NCBI GenBank assembly: GCA_031769625.1 | Contig: JAUIMM010000738.1 | Location: 1,245,501-1,309,500, forward strand | From: Taudactylus pleione | Taxonomy: Eukaryota > Chordata > Amphibia > Anura > Myobatrachidae | Length of the DNA: 64,000 bases | Direction: 5' to 3' | Position numbers and translations under genes: made by a program | In this document: positions 10,985-23,169 of the stretch, in pieces | Numbering within the stretch: the stretch's first letter is position 1 | Layout of the letters: each line of letters starts with the position of its first letter | The notes under the pieces: model-generated | What the model saw: only the letters and a program-made list of their open reading frames with translations | What the model was told of the DNA's origin: nothing | Database searches by the model: none

Positions 10985-12660
10985 TTTTCTTTTTCACCCA
11001 TTGCAGCCATGTACAGGATAACACCCTCAATCAGGCACGTAGACAGGAAAATATAAACACTCCTTCCCCTTTGTTTTTGTTTTTCCTAACCTTCTCTGGT
11101 CTCAGATGAATGAGGTAAAATGTGTTTATATAAGGTGTTTTATGTTCCTGGCCCTATACAGTTCCTGCCATGCACCTTTGGGGAGTGGAAGACCAGGAAG
11201 TTGCTCCCTATAGTAGTGTTGTCACCATTTTAAAATGGCAAAAGTGTGGGCTGCAGCGAATCGCTGTATCCCAGCTGTATTGTGCATGCAGGTTGCGCCA
11301 TCATGGGTTCATTCTCTGTAACACATGAGCCTTCCTAAAAAGCATTGGGAATAAGTAATCGCTTTCTAAGGGGTGATTTACTGGAATGTATATTATTATA
11401 GGTTATTATTCAAATTGGTTATTTACTCCTCTTAAAGCAAAATCCTGTAAGATACATCACCATGCCTGTAGGATATGTGACAAGCAAATGAATGAACTGT
11501 GTCTCCAAGCCTACAGAACTCTTGTTCAGCCCCTAAACAAATTAAATACATTTTTTCAGGGGTATTGGCTTCCATTAAAGATCTATATTTTTATAGCTAA
11601 ATATGACTTAATACATATGGCGTTGTTAAGACATCCAGATCTCTAAGAGTGGAGTTAGAATATATGCAGACGGGTCCGTCATGTGCCAGTGAGTCCCTAG
11701 CGTCTTTTGTGAACCGTGACTTAAAATCACGTTATGAGTCAGGAGCAAGTGGAGTGGATCAAAGGTCATTTAATACTGAAATAGTGTGTTATTGAAGCAA
11801 AGTAAGAAAACCAAGGGAATAGATGACACCACAGCTTCTGATGTTTTTCAAGATCCAGTCTGCAGTAGTCAAGAAAGAAAAATTAGTGTTTGTTGTACAC
11901 CAAGGGGTAAAAATATTGCAGTATTCTGCTCCTGCTTCGATTATTAATCTGGCAAGAAGGACACGTTTTAAACGGGATGTAATAAAAAGTAGCATACCAA
12001 AGTGGGTGAGCGAAAGTCAACTCATTGGTGAATTGTTCACAGCTGCATCATGGGTCTTTTGTGTTGAGCGAGCATGCATGAGAGAATGAGGCATCACTCT
12101 CACAAGAACGCTTGATGGCGCATGAGCCGAAAGTTTAAATGAGAGAAAAGATACATCTTGAACTAACTTTATTAACAAGCGACTTCGATTTTATACTTCC
12201 TGCTTCCCTCACACATTTCACAAGAAGAAGCTGGTATCTGCATCTTCTACTGGCAAAATCAGTGCTGGAGGAAAGGAGCAATGGTAAGTGCATTGTCTTT
12301 GTAGTAATAACTGCAGCTTCTATCGCCGCCATAGATGCCTATGGCAGCGCCTATAAGTATGCCTACTTTACCACTTGCGGGCAGAAGATACAGGTAATTC
12401 AATTGGTACATATCTAGAAAGATATGTACAGGGATTTTGTCTGCATATACCATTTTTGCTCCCTTATCTCCATTTAGTACATTACATGGCTAAAAAGACC
12501 ATCTAATCTGAAAATACTAAACTGCATGTATCCATCTGAGGAAGGTTCTAAATGGAGTTCAGTGTGTAAAATAGATGCAGCCATGGCTAGTCTTTCCAAT
12601 CAAACAACTATTCCATTAGAAAGGTCTATAAAAAAAATCCTACAGATGGAAAGATCGAAA
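10985..12660. other. Intergenic, no gene recognised
   Basis: Mixed sequence with short open frames of up to 92 codons and no recognisable domain. The short frames at about 12139-12453 overlap on both strands, which argues against coding. No clear transposon ends were found. Confidence 0.5.
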
Positions 12661-14567
12661 GCTGCACATATTTTTTTTTTTTTTTTTCTTTTCAGGTACA
12701 GTGACTTGAACGCGTAAATTGAATATAGCCAAGGCTTCGGTTTCAACAATTCTTATTGTCTGGACAAAAACCCTTTGTAAAGAAACATATAAAAGATATA
12801 GTACTTATTAAAGTATGGCGTTAACTCTAAAAGGGATGGGCTTCTTGGGTGAAGCTTCAACAAAATACATTTTTATCTGGAACCATGTATTTAGTAGGGA
12901 TCTGAAGAGTGTTATGGCTGCCGACACGGGTGTCAGACCCTCACAAAGAATTGCTTAGCTACACTTCCATTTGTTGGAGATTTTTTGCTTCAGAAAATCA
13001 TTGGGGCAAGTCATCACTTCCCATAAGATAAGAAAACTAAGCTTTCCTTCATTGTCATAGCAATCTAAACAGTCAAGACATTATCGGACCTGTGAAGCAG
13101 TATTATAGACGGTTGGTAAACTGGGTCTACTTCTTCCAAAAAAAAAAAGGTAAGCAAGGACTAAGTTTGTGCAGTGACTATCATTTAGAACAGAACTAAA
13201 GATGTAATATCAGGGGCAGCATCTCAAAGTATGAAGAATAGTGAATCCTCACCAAAAGGGATCAATGGGTCCAAGACCTCATCAATCAAAAGGAACAAGA
13301 TAGAATTCCAGTGTGTGCCTAGAGGGAATACCGTAACTTTATGAAGTCCAGAGTACCTTCATATCCAATAGGACTGAAGCCATTACAGGGCAGTATAAAG
13401 ACTCCATTAGAAAAATACATGCCCTGAGACATCTCAATTTGTTTTGAATGTCCTTTCCACATGGAATTGGTGCAATCAATTTACATACAATAGATACACA
13501 TTTTCTTATTTCAATACAATTTTAAGATGCGTATCTGCACAATCCTATTTGTACATCAGTGTCAACAATTTCTCAGATTATGAGCATTGGAATCCAGTTT
13601 TCTACCATGTTAAGGAAAGACTTCAAATTCAACATTCTTTCTTGTGCAAGGTAGCATATAAGAGATCTGCAGTTGGGCATTCTCAATCAGTGGATCACAA
13701 ACGTATAGCGGTCACAAATTTCTGATATGGTGACAAAAATCCAAGATTAAGAAATCATGGACTCTGGCACTTAGAACCAGAAAGAGTTGTGCTGATCAGA
13801 CTGTGGCTCCAGTGGATGGGGTTCTCACCTACATTCAGAAATTGCCTAAATATTATGGAGTCAGAACAAGAAACATCTGCATTTAAATATTCTAGTAAAT
13901 AAAGCAGCGTGGCATGCAATTCAGCCCTTTCAACTGCTCAAAATACAAGCATCTCCGAATATTTTTGGAGAACTGGACAGTGGTTGCTTTAATACACTGT
14001 CAAACCTATCTTTCACTGTATATCATGTAGCATGCAAAGACCACCAGAAAGCATATTATCTCATTTAATATTTAGTTATTCAGGAAAATGGACTTTTACA
14101 CAAGGAAGTTTTTCAACTCCTACAAAAAAAAAAAGTTTTGACATCCTCAAATTGATCAGGTGAAGACATTATCATAAGTGATTTCATTCTATTCGCATCA
14201 CAGGGAGGTAAAAATAAAGGCAATAGATGCTCTATCAATTCCATGGGACGTTTATTTAGGGTTTTGTGTCCTCCTTGTGCTCTCATTGCCTGCACTCTGA
14301 GGAATATAAAGAAAGGAGTAGTATAAGTTGTCATAGTGCTCCTGTTTAGGCTATGTCATCCGTAGTTTGCAGTAGCTTGGGGGGACACTTCTGGAACAAC
14401 CTTGGCTTCCAACACTGGTCAGGCGTTTTGCATATGGGACTGGTTTCTTTGGTGTGGACTGAGCAGGAGTTTAGTAAAAAAAAAAAAAAAAAAAATTTAT
14501 TCTGGTGTAAAGATGACCTGTTTGATCCTGATTCTACCACCGCCTACAATTCCATAGGACACTGTCG

Positions 14568-14969
14568 ATGTCCCACGACATCACCATTTTACGATTCTTC
14601 AAGGCAGTGATAATCAGGCCTCATAGCAAGCCTTCTGTAGCACCTTGGGATCTTAATTTACTATTGGAAATATTAATGTGTGATCCATTGATATTTTACA
14701 AGGTATTTCTTAAGTGCCTTACACTGGTGTCACTAACATCTGTATGGCGAGTGGGTGAGCTTCATGCCAAAAGAAGCTTCGAATTTTCATATCAATCTGG
14801 AAATTTCTGTTTCTTTCATTGTGTTTCCAGCCATCAAATGATAAAACACATACTAGATCTGGACAACGAAATCTGTATATATTTCCAGAAAAATAGGACT
14901 TCCTGTAGGATATTGTCAAAAGCTCCATCCAAACAAACCTACAGATTTCTCTGTAGGCCAACAAGGTGA
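14568..14969 (+). pseudogene. DIRS tyrosine recombinase fragment
   Basis: This open stretch of 133 codons includes WDLNLLLEIL, then LKCLTLVSLTS and VWRVGELHA. The last block matches the recombinase core 'TSArRvgEL.AL', which carries the catalytic arginine. DIRS elements use this enzyme instead of an integrase to insert circular cDNA. Sequence upstream has stops and frameshifts, and the downstream His-x-x-Arg/Tyr part was not identified, so the copy is dead. It lies in a region ending in DIRS-like terminal motifs. Confidence 0.6.
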
Positions 14970-14979
14970 ATGGGACTTA

Positions 14980-15151
14980 AAGTGGTATATTTACTAAAGT
15001 GTGGGTTTTTAGTAGTGGAGATGTTGCCCATAGCAACCAATCAGATTCTAGCTATTATCTTCTAGAAGGTGCTAGATAAGTGTTATGTAGAATATGATTG
15101 GTTGCAATATCTCAACTTTGAAAAACCTGCACTTTAGTAAATATACCCCCA
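14980..15151. mobile_element. Anuran 'CAACCAATCAGA' hairpin MITE
   Basis: The arms begin 'gtggtatatttactaaagtg' and end 'cactttagtaaatataccccc'. The interior has 'gcccatagcaaccaatcaga' and its weaker inverted partner 'atgattggttgcaat'. It has inserted in the decayed DIRS element. It is the same family as 59217-59394 and the half-copy at 25193-25303. Confidence 0.75.
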
Positions 15152-15225
15152 AAGAGTCAGAAGTAATTTAAGGTTTATTCTAAAAGAAGCAGGTTGGTCA
15201 TCTCTTCATACCTATACCAGACATT

Positions 15226-15364
15226 GGGGGATATGTATCAAAACTTGGAAAGAGAGATGAAGTATCAGCCAATCACCTTCTAACTAATTGTTCAAACACA
15301 ACCTGGAAAATTGCAGTTACCAGCTGGTTGGTACTTTCTCTCCAAGGTTTGATACATCTCCCCC
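15226..15364. mobile_element. Short hairpin MITE with ATT duplication
   Basis: The arms GGGGGATATGTATCAAA...TTTGATACATCTCCCCC are flanked by ATT on each side. The interior 'agccaatcaccttctaact' resembles the 10789/16295 family but is shorter (139 bp). Confidence 0.75.
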
Positions 15365-15789
15365 ATTATATTCTGGATGTGAGACCTACAAGTGCTCAAC
15401 TAGGAAGAAATAACTTTAAAACAGTTGTTCAGTAAAAAGTATTTAGTTGCAAGCATGCGCACGTGTACTATTTGTTTATAATGAACCCAACTTCTGCTGT
15501 ATATATTGAATCCCATTCACTCATAGCTGCCATGGGGTGAAAGGGAAATAAGGTAATTATCTATCTGATCATTTCCTTTCGTTGAATACTCCATGGCAGC
15601 CATATATTTCCCACCCATGTCCTGTATGATTTGCAGGAAAGCTTAGAGGAAGGAAGGGTCACACTATATACCTTACGGGAGTGTTTCTATTTTTCCTGTC
15701 TCTACTCAGATGACTGAGGAGTTAACTAATTAGCTTATGGCTACCACGGGGTATACAAGGAAAGGAAATTATTAAGTAATAATTTGTTT

Positions 15790-16290
15790 ATATTCTTATG
15801 TGTACTATTTCACATTTTATTGACTTGGTACTGCTAAGGGGTATGTTTTTTATTTTTTTTGTAATGTAGGAAAAAAAATATTATAATGCTGGTTATGTAA
15901 GATAATAGTGTCCGCTTTCATTGTGAGGACTTTTTTTCTGAGTAATAGGAACCATTTTGACAAGTAAGTATTTAATCAAACAGTGATCCCTTTGCAGTCC
16001 TCCCTGCCTGCCAATAGATGTTGCCATCTTTAATATAGTAGTGGCTGGGTGTGTATTAAGTTTGCATGATCAGATATCCACCCTGCCCCTAAGATTCCCT
16101 GCATGTGCTGTAGTTCCCTGGAAGCCTACATAAAGGTTATATGTAATACTACCAGGGTCATTGTTACTCACCTTCGCATCTTGCTGTGTACATTGGAAAC
16201 CTCTGTATCTCCTGTCCTCAACACCAGATTCAGTGCTGCAATGGTAGAACTTTCACCAATTTAATTTGCCAACAGCAGCCACTCTTATCA
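15790..16290. other. Intergenic, no gene recognised
   Basis: AT-rich sequence with homopolymer runs and no coding, splice or repeat structure that I could support. Confidence 0.5.
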
Positions 16291-16294
16291 CTAA

Positions 16295-16486
16295 GGGGTC
16301 TATTTACTAAGCAGTGTTGGGAGACAGAGTGATAAGAAAGTGATAAGGTGCCAGCCAATCGGCTCCCAACTGTCATTTTTCAAACACAGCCTGTGAGATG
16401 GCAGTTGGGAGCTGATTTGCTGGCACCTTATCACTTTCTTATCACTTTTCACTCTGTCTCCTAGCTCTGCTTAGTAAATAGACCCC
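16295..16486. mobile_element. Near-perfect hairpin MITE with TAA duplication
   Basis: The arms GGGGTCTATTTACTAAGCAG and CTGCTTAGTAAATAGACCCC are flanked by TAA at 16292-16294 and 16487-16489. It is 192 bp long and pairs over almost its whole length. The TAA duplication and G-rich ends indicate a PIF/Harbinger-type non-autonomous element. It closely matches 10789-10981, so this family was active fairly recently. Confidence 0.85.
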
Positions 16487-16737
16487 TAAGAGACAATGGT
16501 AATAGTAATTTTGTTACCTGAACCAGTTTACAAGTAAATACAGATTAATTCACCAGAAACCAGTGCCTCACAAATATTTATATTTAAAAATAGTAGGATT
16601 ATATTATCAAATATTATGTGATTGTGACAATCATTATACATTATGAAATATAATTTTTTCTTTTGTTTCCCCTTCCCCACTGCAGTAGTCTTATGTGAAA
16701 ATGTACCCTGTTGATAATAGTACCTATGGTTCTAGAT

Positions 16738-16921
16738 CAGGGGTTCTCCATTCCAGTCCCAAAGTAACACCAACAGGTCATGTTTTGTGGATTTCTTTAA
16801 TCATGAACAGGTGAGTTCATTTAAGTTGCTGGGTCAGTAATTAACCTACCTGTTTCCACAAACCTAAAGCCTCAAAATATGACCTGTTGAGAAAACTTGA
16901 GGGTTGAGAACCTCTGTTCTA
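16738..16921. mobile_element. Inverted-repeat MITE, 'GGGGTTCTC' family
   Basis: The ends 'tcaggggttctccattccag' and 'gggttgagaacctctgttctaga' form an imperfect inverted repeat. The interior 'caacaggtcatgttttgtgga' pairs with 'ccacaaacc...atgacctgttg'. This resembles abundant hAT-type non-autonomous elements. A relative lies at 63811-63997. Confidence 0.6.
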
Positions 16922-17199
16922 GATAAGTTTCCTTTTGAGTATCTAAAAGATGGAAATAAACCATATAATCTGTTTCTGCAATGCTATCAAAATGTGTCTT
17001 CCTAACCGACCACCATACTGGCATGCCAGAAATCACTTACAAAAATATGGAAACAAAATTACTTGCAAAAGCCAAATTTACAATGATAAACTGTGTTGCT
17101 TGAGACAAGGTTTTAACGTATTAGGGTAGAATAATTGTTTGTAATTATCAAGTATGAGATTAAATGTCATGAAAGTTAGGTATGTGACCTAAGGTCATA

Positions 17200-18035
17200 A
17201 CCAATTAGACGCAAAAACTTTGCGTACAGTTCACCCAAATGTGTCACTATTGCGTCTGACGTTTTTTGCGCAATGCAGCATTTGCCCAAAAAATTTCCAT
17301 GGCGTTAGCAGTGAAAAGTGCAGGGGGAAATCTGCCTGTACCCCAAAAAAAGGTAAACTAAGATAGGGTTATAGTGTAGAAGTGTATTAGTGACCAAAAT
17401 CAAAAGGTTTATGGTTTTTAAATTGTCAAGTGGCTGTTAAATGTATTTTTCTCTAACAGCAAAAAAGTGATAGGAAGCAATAATTTCTGGGAAAAATAAA
17501 TGCTGTAGTTTAATTGGGGTACAGTAAAAAAAAAAAAAATTTTTTATAAAAGTTAAAATACACCTCTAACACCCACCCTGCAATCCCAAAAACACCTGTC
17601 CCATCCATACAGCCTCCCAAAATACCTACTCCACTACTCTTAAACCCATATTCCAACACTTAACATTTTCAGCCCAAATACTGACATGTCATTATTGACC
17701 GAATTAGGTTAATTAAAAAAATATTTTTGCCAAATTAGTCATCAGGGAGGGTGTCCAGGGGGTTCTGAACCAAGTCCCAAGATATTTAGCCAAAAATAGG
17801 GGTTTTGTCCAATTTTTCACCTGCTCTGAGATGGTGAAAACTTTTCTCTGGTTTTGCCTATGCAGAGTTGCATGTGTGAAAAGCTGTGGCCAATAGGATA
17901 GCACAATACGCATTTTTGGCAAAATGTTTGCACAAGTGTAAACTTTTCGAACAACTGCGGCTAATTGGATATGGCTTCTAGTGGGATAGCTATTGCTTTC
18001 TGCTTCGCCTCGGCTACTAATTGAATCTGCCCCAT
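17200..18035. mobile_element. 'CAATTAG' long-TIR element, decayed
   Basis: The left end 'ccaattagacgcaaaaactttgcg' and right end 'ggctactaattgaatctgcccca' resemble the 'ATTCAATTAG...CTAATTGAAT' family at 25341-25711 and 37924-38770. The interior is AT-rich with poly(A) tracts and the motif 'cccaaaaacacctg'. No coding content. Confidence 0.5.
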
Positions 18036-18039
18036 AGAC

Positions 18040-19905
18040 AGAAAATAAATAGAAAAGTCAGTGTTAGGCAACAGGCATATGTGATAGAGAGCTAGTGAAA
18101 TTATACTACTTGTGATGCCAGCATGTTCTGTCCACACATCATGCTTTAAAGTGATTGTATATTGTTTATTAAACCGGTAACCAGCACAATTAGCCACCTA
18201 ATGGATATGTCTGTGTGAACCTGCCATGCTGGTGCTCTCTTAAAACTGAAAGATAGTTTGTAAAACGCCACAAGTTGTAGACATTGTAGCTGCAGCATGG
18301 TGCCAGCAATCCAGAATCGTATTGTGCTACCACTGTGACTGTCTGTTTTACTGCCTTCATTATTTTATTTAACTGCATGCATATAATAGTTAACAGTATT
18401 TATGAATTTAATATATTTACCGAATTGCCGAATGTTAAATGAAAAACATATGTACTTTAAAGTGTGAGCACATAATATTTGGTATTTACCTGTCCTTGCC
18501 ATGCAGGGCTTAGTAATTCACAACAAGTGTTGGGAAGGGGCATGTCCCAACATGAGCATCCAATAATGGGTCTAGTTCAACAGCTAAAAAGCCATGGATG
18601 GGATTGCACAGCCCTGTGATGGTCATAACCATAATCCCAATGCTTTAATATTCTTCTTTTTCCTCTTTTCTGTAGCTTCTTCTTTCTATAACCAACATGT
18701 TGAGCGTAATCACCTTCCCTATAATGGACAGTAAGGTACCAGAAGAGCAGCAGTCTTTGTGTACACCTCTTGGAAGATTCCTCATGTTTATCTTGTGTGG
18801 GTTACTTGTTGCTGTATGTTGTGAGTTGAATTGCTTGCTCACTACTGGTGTACGTCCTGATTCTAAGTGGCTGGCAAAGTGATGGTACTGTAACAGGACC
18901 AATGTGCAAGATATATCGACAGAACCCTTACGCAGGTCTTATCTATGAGCCCAAAGATCTATTTGACCAATCCCTGTTGGGTAACATCTGATCTCATATA
19001 TTGAAGGATTCCTCTAACCTGATTGGTAACATGATGTCTAACGTGGCAGCGGGGAACAGCTCTGGTAATAACAGAAAACCTGAACACTAATACTAGTTTG
19101 CCCTAAACAAAAAAAAATGCATTCCACAAATCAGCAATTTTCTTACTTAAAAATGTTAAAATCCTTGTTTTAAAATGTAAGACAAAATGCTGTTTTTTTG
19201 TGTTCAATACCTGCAGTGCTTATGTATTTTTAATATTTTATTTAATGTGATTTCATTAGACAAACATTCAAAAAGTTAACTTGTAGTATGGCTTTAAGTG
19301 GCATCACTGTGTGTTTCTATATTTAAAATTCTGCAGCATGAGACAAAAATAATTGAGTATGCTTATACCTTTTCCCTTTTTGGGATATATTGCGTTTTAT
19401 TTATTTCTTTATAATTAAATGGCAGCTTAGCTCAAATAAGATGTTGACCTACTACATTGTACACATTTTGCTACAAAAGATAAAACTGCATAATCTTTTT
19501 TTTAAAAAAGCTTGTATTTTATTGTTTTGTTAACACTACCCCAGCCAACTTTTTTACATCACATTTGTTTTTTTTGTGTTTCAGTAGTAGTATTACAACA
19601 CCACATATGAGGTATAATCAAAATATATATATATATATATATAATATATTTTGAAGGTGATGCCCATTAATCTCTGCTTATGGTTTGATATCAGAATCAG
19701 TTGGCAAATAGCAGTGCAAGTGCCAAGTTGTTATGTTTTAAAATAATTAGATACAATTTAATGCAGCTATGTACTAAACCGGAAATGTAAGTGATAGAAA
19801 AGTGCTATTTTTTTATGAAAATCCTTTAAAGTTGATTCAAGTTAAATTCTCAGTATAGTTGGCAATATAGAGAATGTAGTGGTCATCCTAAAAGGTATGT
19901 ATTTT
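18040..19905. other. Intergenic, no gene recognised
   Basis: AT-rich DNA. The overlapping open frames at 18645-18902 on both strands have no recognisable domain. A TA repeat lies at 19624-19645. Confidence 0.5.
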
Positions 19906-19909
19906 ATAC

Positions 19910-20226
19910 TATTGTTTTATAAAGTGCCAATCATTATTACTCAGTGCTGTACAGAGAATGTGATCATCCGTCCCTGCCCGAGAGGGGCGTACATACTAAA
20001 TTCACACACAGCCCAATAAGACTAAAACCCTATAGGTACATTTTGTCTTAAAGCCAATTAAATTACAAGGTATGTCTTTGGTGTGTGGGAGGTAACCAGA
20101 GCACCCAAAGAAATCCACACAAATATAGGAAGTATTTACAAACGCCATGCAGATAGGGGCCTGGTCAGAATTAAATCCAAGACTCTAATGCTGTTTATAC
20201 AGCAATGCTAACCACTGTGCTGTCCA
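19910..20226 (-). repeat. Frog-type tRNA-derived SINE copy
   Basis: Read on the - strand, it starts with 'acagtggttagcattgctg' (A-box-like) and a degenerate B-box region. It continues through 'atctgcatggcgtttgtaa', 'ggtgctctggttacctcccacac' and 'gggcagggacggatg', and ends 'tgtacagcactgagtaat'. This order matches the SINE-like repeat I know from amphibian genomes. It is well decayed. Confidence 0.65.
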
Positions 20227-20461
20227 TGATGAATGCTGGGTGGGTCAAAGTTATGAATGTTTGGATAGTATATTTAGACAAATGCTTTATGTCCTCCCTT
20301 TTATAAATTAACTAAGTGAGAATAATCTGTAAAAGAGGAGGAATAGATTTTTTTTTTGCCTTAGTCTTGAATTATTGTTCTCCATACATACTCCCATTAA
20401 GAAGTAAAAGTGGGTATTGTTTTACTATACAATATGGCATCAATCTTATAAGACTATAACA

Positions 20462-20762
20462 GGGGCGTAACTAGGGTGGTGCGACCTGTGCCATGGCACA
20501 GGGCACCGCAGGGTGGAGGGCACTGTTTGGGCCTGTCAATTTTCCTGTTTATTATCATTCTCACTTGTAGCTTCCTCTTCTTTTATCCCCAGCATCTCCT
20601 GGCCTCTTATATCTTCCCTGGCCCTTCCCCATGTGGCCATGGTCCTTTTTCAGGTGCACTATCTTATGTCTATTTGTAAAATAATGGGGGGGGATTGCGG
20701 AATGCGCCAATGCTCTTTCTGGCACAGGGCACCAAAAAGTCTACTTACGGTTCTGGACTATA
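20462..20762. repeat. Repeat beginning 'ggggcgtaactaggg'
   Basis: It opens with 'caggggcgtaactagggtgg', and 'ggcacagggcac' occurs near both ends (about 20493 and 20720). The reverse of the opening motif is seen at about 30795-30825 ('ctagctatgcctctgt'). It is a dispersed repeat of uncertain class; the frames inside are not genes. Confidence 0.45.
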
Positions 20763-20949
20763 AGTTATAGTTGCCGATCATCCCAAATTTCCAGGAACAG
20801 ATTTGTCTCAGGAAATGTCCCTATTTTTCAGCATTGACCAATGAATCAATACAATTTTCTTTGTGTGTATGCTAGATGCAATTCTTACATTCTGGATTTG
20901 AAAAGTACAAAGTGGTACTTATAGTACAATGCAGGTAAGTAATATGTAA

Positions 20950-21153
20950 GGCGGTAAATGTAATAGGGTGCAGAGTTCTGACATCAGCAAGTCCTGTGTG
21001 AGACTGCCCGATGTTTTAAAGTAGCAGTTATTTACAGTAACAGGCAAAGTCAACCTCGTTTTGTCTGTTAAATAACTGCTACTTTAAAACATCGGGCAGT
21101 CTTGCACAGGACTCGCCGATGTCAGAACTCCGCACCCTATTACATTTACCGCC
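20950..21153. mobile_element. 204-bp near-perfect palindrome (hairpin MITE)
   Basis: The arms run from GGCGGTAAATGTAATAGGG to CCCTATTACATTTACCGCC and include 'gttctgacatcagc', 'gcccgatgttttaaagtagc' and 'gcagttatttacag' with their complements. Only a handful of mismatches occur, and the loop is centred near 21050. High arm identity suggests recent insertion or arm-to-arm correction. Confidence 0.85.
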
Positions 21154-21271
21154 AGATATCTGTTTATTGGGCTTACTGCTCCGCCACTTGTGATATGCTT
21201 AGATCCACCAGTGCAGCAGCAGTCTGTCTCTGGAAATGATCTTTACATTTGGCAACTATGGTTATATTGTT

Positions 21272-21556
21272 TAGTCTCCCATATCCAAAATGCTTGGGAC
21301 CAGGGGTCTTTTGGAATATTTACATACCATAATGAAATCTCTCGGGAAAGGGACCCAAATCTAAACACAGAATCATTTATGTATTATAAACACACAGCAT
21401 GAAGGTAATTTTATACAATATATTTAATTTTATGCCTTTTAATAAAGTTTGTGTACTTTGAACCATCAAAAAGCAAAGGTTACACTAGCTCAGGCACACT
21501 AAAAAAAAAAAATAAAAAAAAAATCCGTATTTGGATATGGGAGGCTCAACCTGTGT
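21272..21556. mobile_element. Pogo/Tigger-like MITE, decayed copy
   Basis: 'gtctcccatatccaaaatgc' and 'tgggaccaggggt' match the element at 1951-2351, and the right end is 'gatatgggaggctcaacctg'. It is shorter because of an internal deletion. Confidence 0.6.
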
Positions 21557-21574
21557 ATGTATATTATGTATAAT

Positions 21575-21605
21575 TAGATATATATACACACACACACACA
21601 CACAA
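21575..21605. repeat. TA/CA microsatellite
   Basis: A short TA run followed by (CA)n immediately left of the Tc1 end at 21605. Confidence 0.85.
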
Positions 21606-23166
21606 TGTGGAAAAGTTTTAAGCAGGTGTGGAAAAAATGCTGCATAGTAAGAATGCTTTCAAATTCGAAATGTTAATAGTTTATTTCTATCAATTAACAA
21701 AATGCTAAGTAAATGAACAGAAGAGAAATCTAAATCAAATCAATATTTGGTGTGACTACCCTTTGCCTTCAAAACAGCATCAATTCTTCTAGGTACACTT
21801 GCAAAAAGTCAGGGATTTTGTAGGATTATAGTCAAGTGTATGATTAACCAATCATACCAAACAGGTGGTAATAATCATTTTCATATGTAGGTTGAAACAG
21901 TCATTAACTGAAACAGAAACGGCTGTGTAGGGGGGAAACAACTGGATGAGGAGCTGCCAAACTTTGCTACAAAGGTGAGGTTGTGGAAGACCGTTTCGTG
22001 TTACAGGTCATACACTATGGCAAGACTGAGCTCAGCAACAAGACTCAAAGTAGTTATACTGCATCAGCAGGTCTCCCATGCAAAGATTTAAAAGACGACT
22101 GGGGTTACAAGTTGTCTCTTCAAGCTCTTTTGAAGAAGCACAAAGAAACTGGCTACATTGAGGTCTGTAGACGCAGTGGTCGGCCAAGGAAACTTAATGT
22201 ATCTGATGAAAGACACCACATGCTTCCCTTCGAAATCAGAAGATGCCCAGCAGTGCTATCAGCTCAGAACTTGCAGAAACCAGTGTAACCCATGTACACC
22301 CATCTACTTTTCGGAGAAGTCTGGCCAGAAAGTGGTGTTCATGGAAGAATTGCAGCCAAAAAGCCTTACCTTTGACATGGAAACAAGGCCAAGGGACTCA
22401 ACTATGCACGAAAACACTGGTGTGCAGGAAAATGGCAGCAGATGCTCTGGACTGATTAATCAAAATTTGAAATATATGTCTGTAACAGAAGGCAGTTTGT
22501 TCACCAAAGGGCTGGAGAATGGTACAATAATGAGTGTCTGCAGGCAACAGTGAAGCATGGAGAAGGTTCCCTTGCAAGTTTGTGGCTGTATTTCAGCAAA
22601 TAGAGTTAGGGATTTGGTCAGGATTAATGGTGTCCTCAATGCTGAGAAATACAGGCAAGTATTTATCCATCATGCAATACCATCAGGGAGGTATCTGATT
22701 GGCTCCATATTTATTCTGCAGTAGGACAACTACCACAACCATACAGCCAAGATCATTAAGAGCTGTTTTCAGCCTAAAGAACAAGGAGTCCTGGAAGTGA
22801 TGATATGGCCCCCACAGAGCCCTCATCTCAACATCATCGAGTCTGTCTGGATTACATGAAGATACAGAAGTATTTGAGCAAGCCTAAATCCACAGAAAAA
22901 TGAGTGGTTTAGTTCTCCAAGATGTTTGGAACAACCTTCCTGCTGAGTTTCTTAAAAAACTGTGTCAGTGTACCTAGAAGAATTGATGCTGTTTTGAAGG
23001 CAAAGTGTGGTCACACCACATGTTGATTTGATTTAGATTTCTCTTCCGTTCATTCACTTTGCATTTTGTTAATTGATGAAAATAAACTATTTACACTTCT
23101 AATTTTCAAAGCATTCTTACTTTGCAGCAATTTTTCCACCCCAGCCTAAAACTTTTGCACAGTACT
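21605..23166 (+). mobile_element. Tc1-like transposon, decayed
   Basis: The terminal inverted repeats are 'tgtggaaaagttttaagcag' on the left and 'cctaaaacttttgcacagt' on the right. Inner repeats such as 'agtaagaatgctttcaaa' and 'aagcattcttac' are also paired. The total of about 1.56 kb is normal for Tc1. The transposase (about 21983-22970) is broken by several frameshifts and stops. Confidence 0.85.
21983..22970 (+). pseudogene. Broken Tc1 transposase
   Basis: The first open part (21983-22288) has the DNA-binding region: a helix-turn-helix followed by RRSGRPRKLN, the GRPR-like linker typical of Tc1. The next part continues in another frame (22158-22553). Later sequence encodes degraded forms of the 'HNDN.P.HTA' and 'SPDLNIIE' catalytic blocks near 22720-22850. 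At least two frameshifts separate these parts, so no active enzyme can be made. Confidence 0.75.
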
Positions 23167-23169
23167 GTG

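Larger units (their letters stand above)
12660..15785 (+). mobile_element. Decayed DIRS-type retrotransposon (3' half)
   Basis: The best evidence is the tyrosine-recombinase-like frame at 14640-14790 and a terminal region at about 15525-15785. That terminal region has paired motifs, 'agctgccatgggg' and 'ctccatggcagcca', near-inverted to each other, as in DIRS termini. The interval from about 12730 to 14560 has stop-laden sequence that may be RNase H and linker remnant, but I could not confirm motifs. Two MITEs (14980-15151 and 15226-15364) have inserted. The left boundary is a guess. Confidence 0.45.

Noticed and set aside
18645..18902. Overlapping frames with a hydrophobic stretch on the + strand
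   Set aside because: A hydrophobic run of about 20 residues alone does not make a gene; both strands are open and nothing matches.
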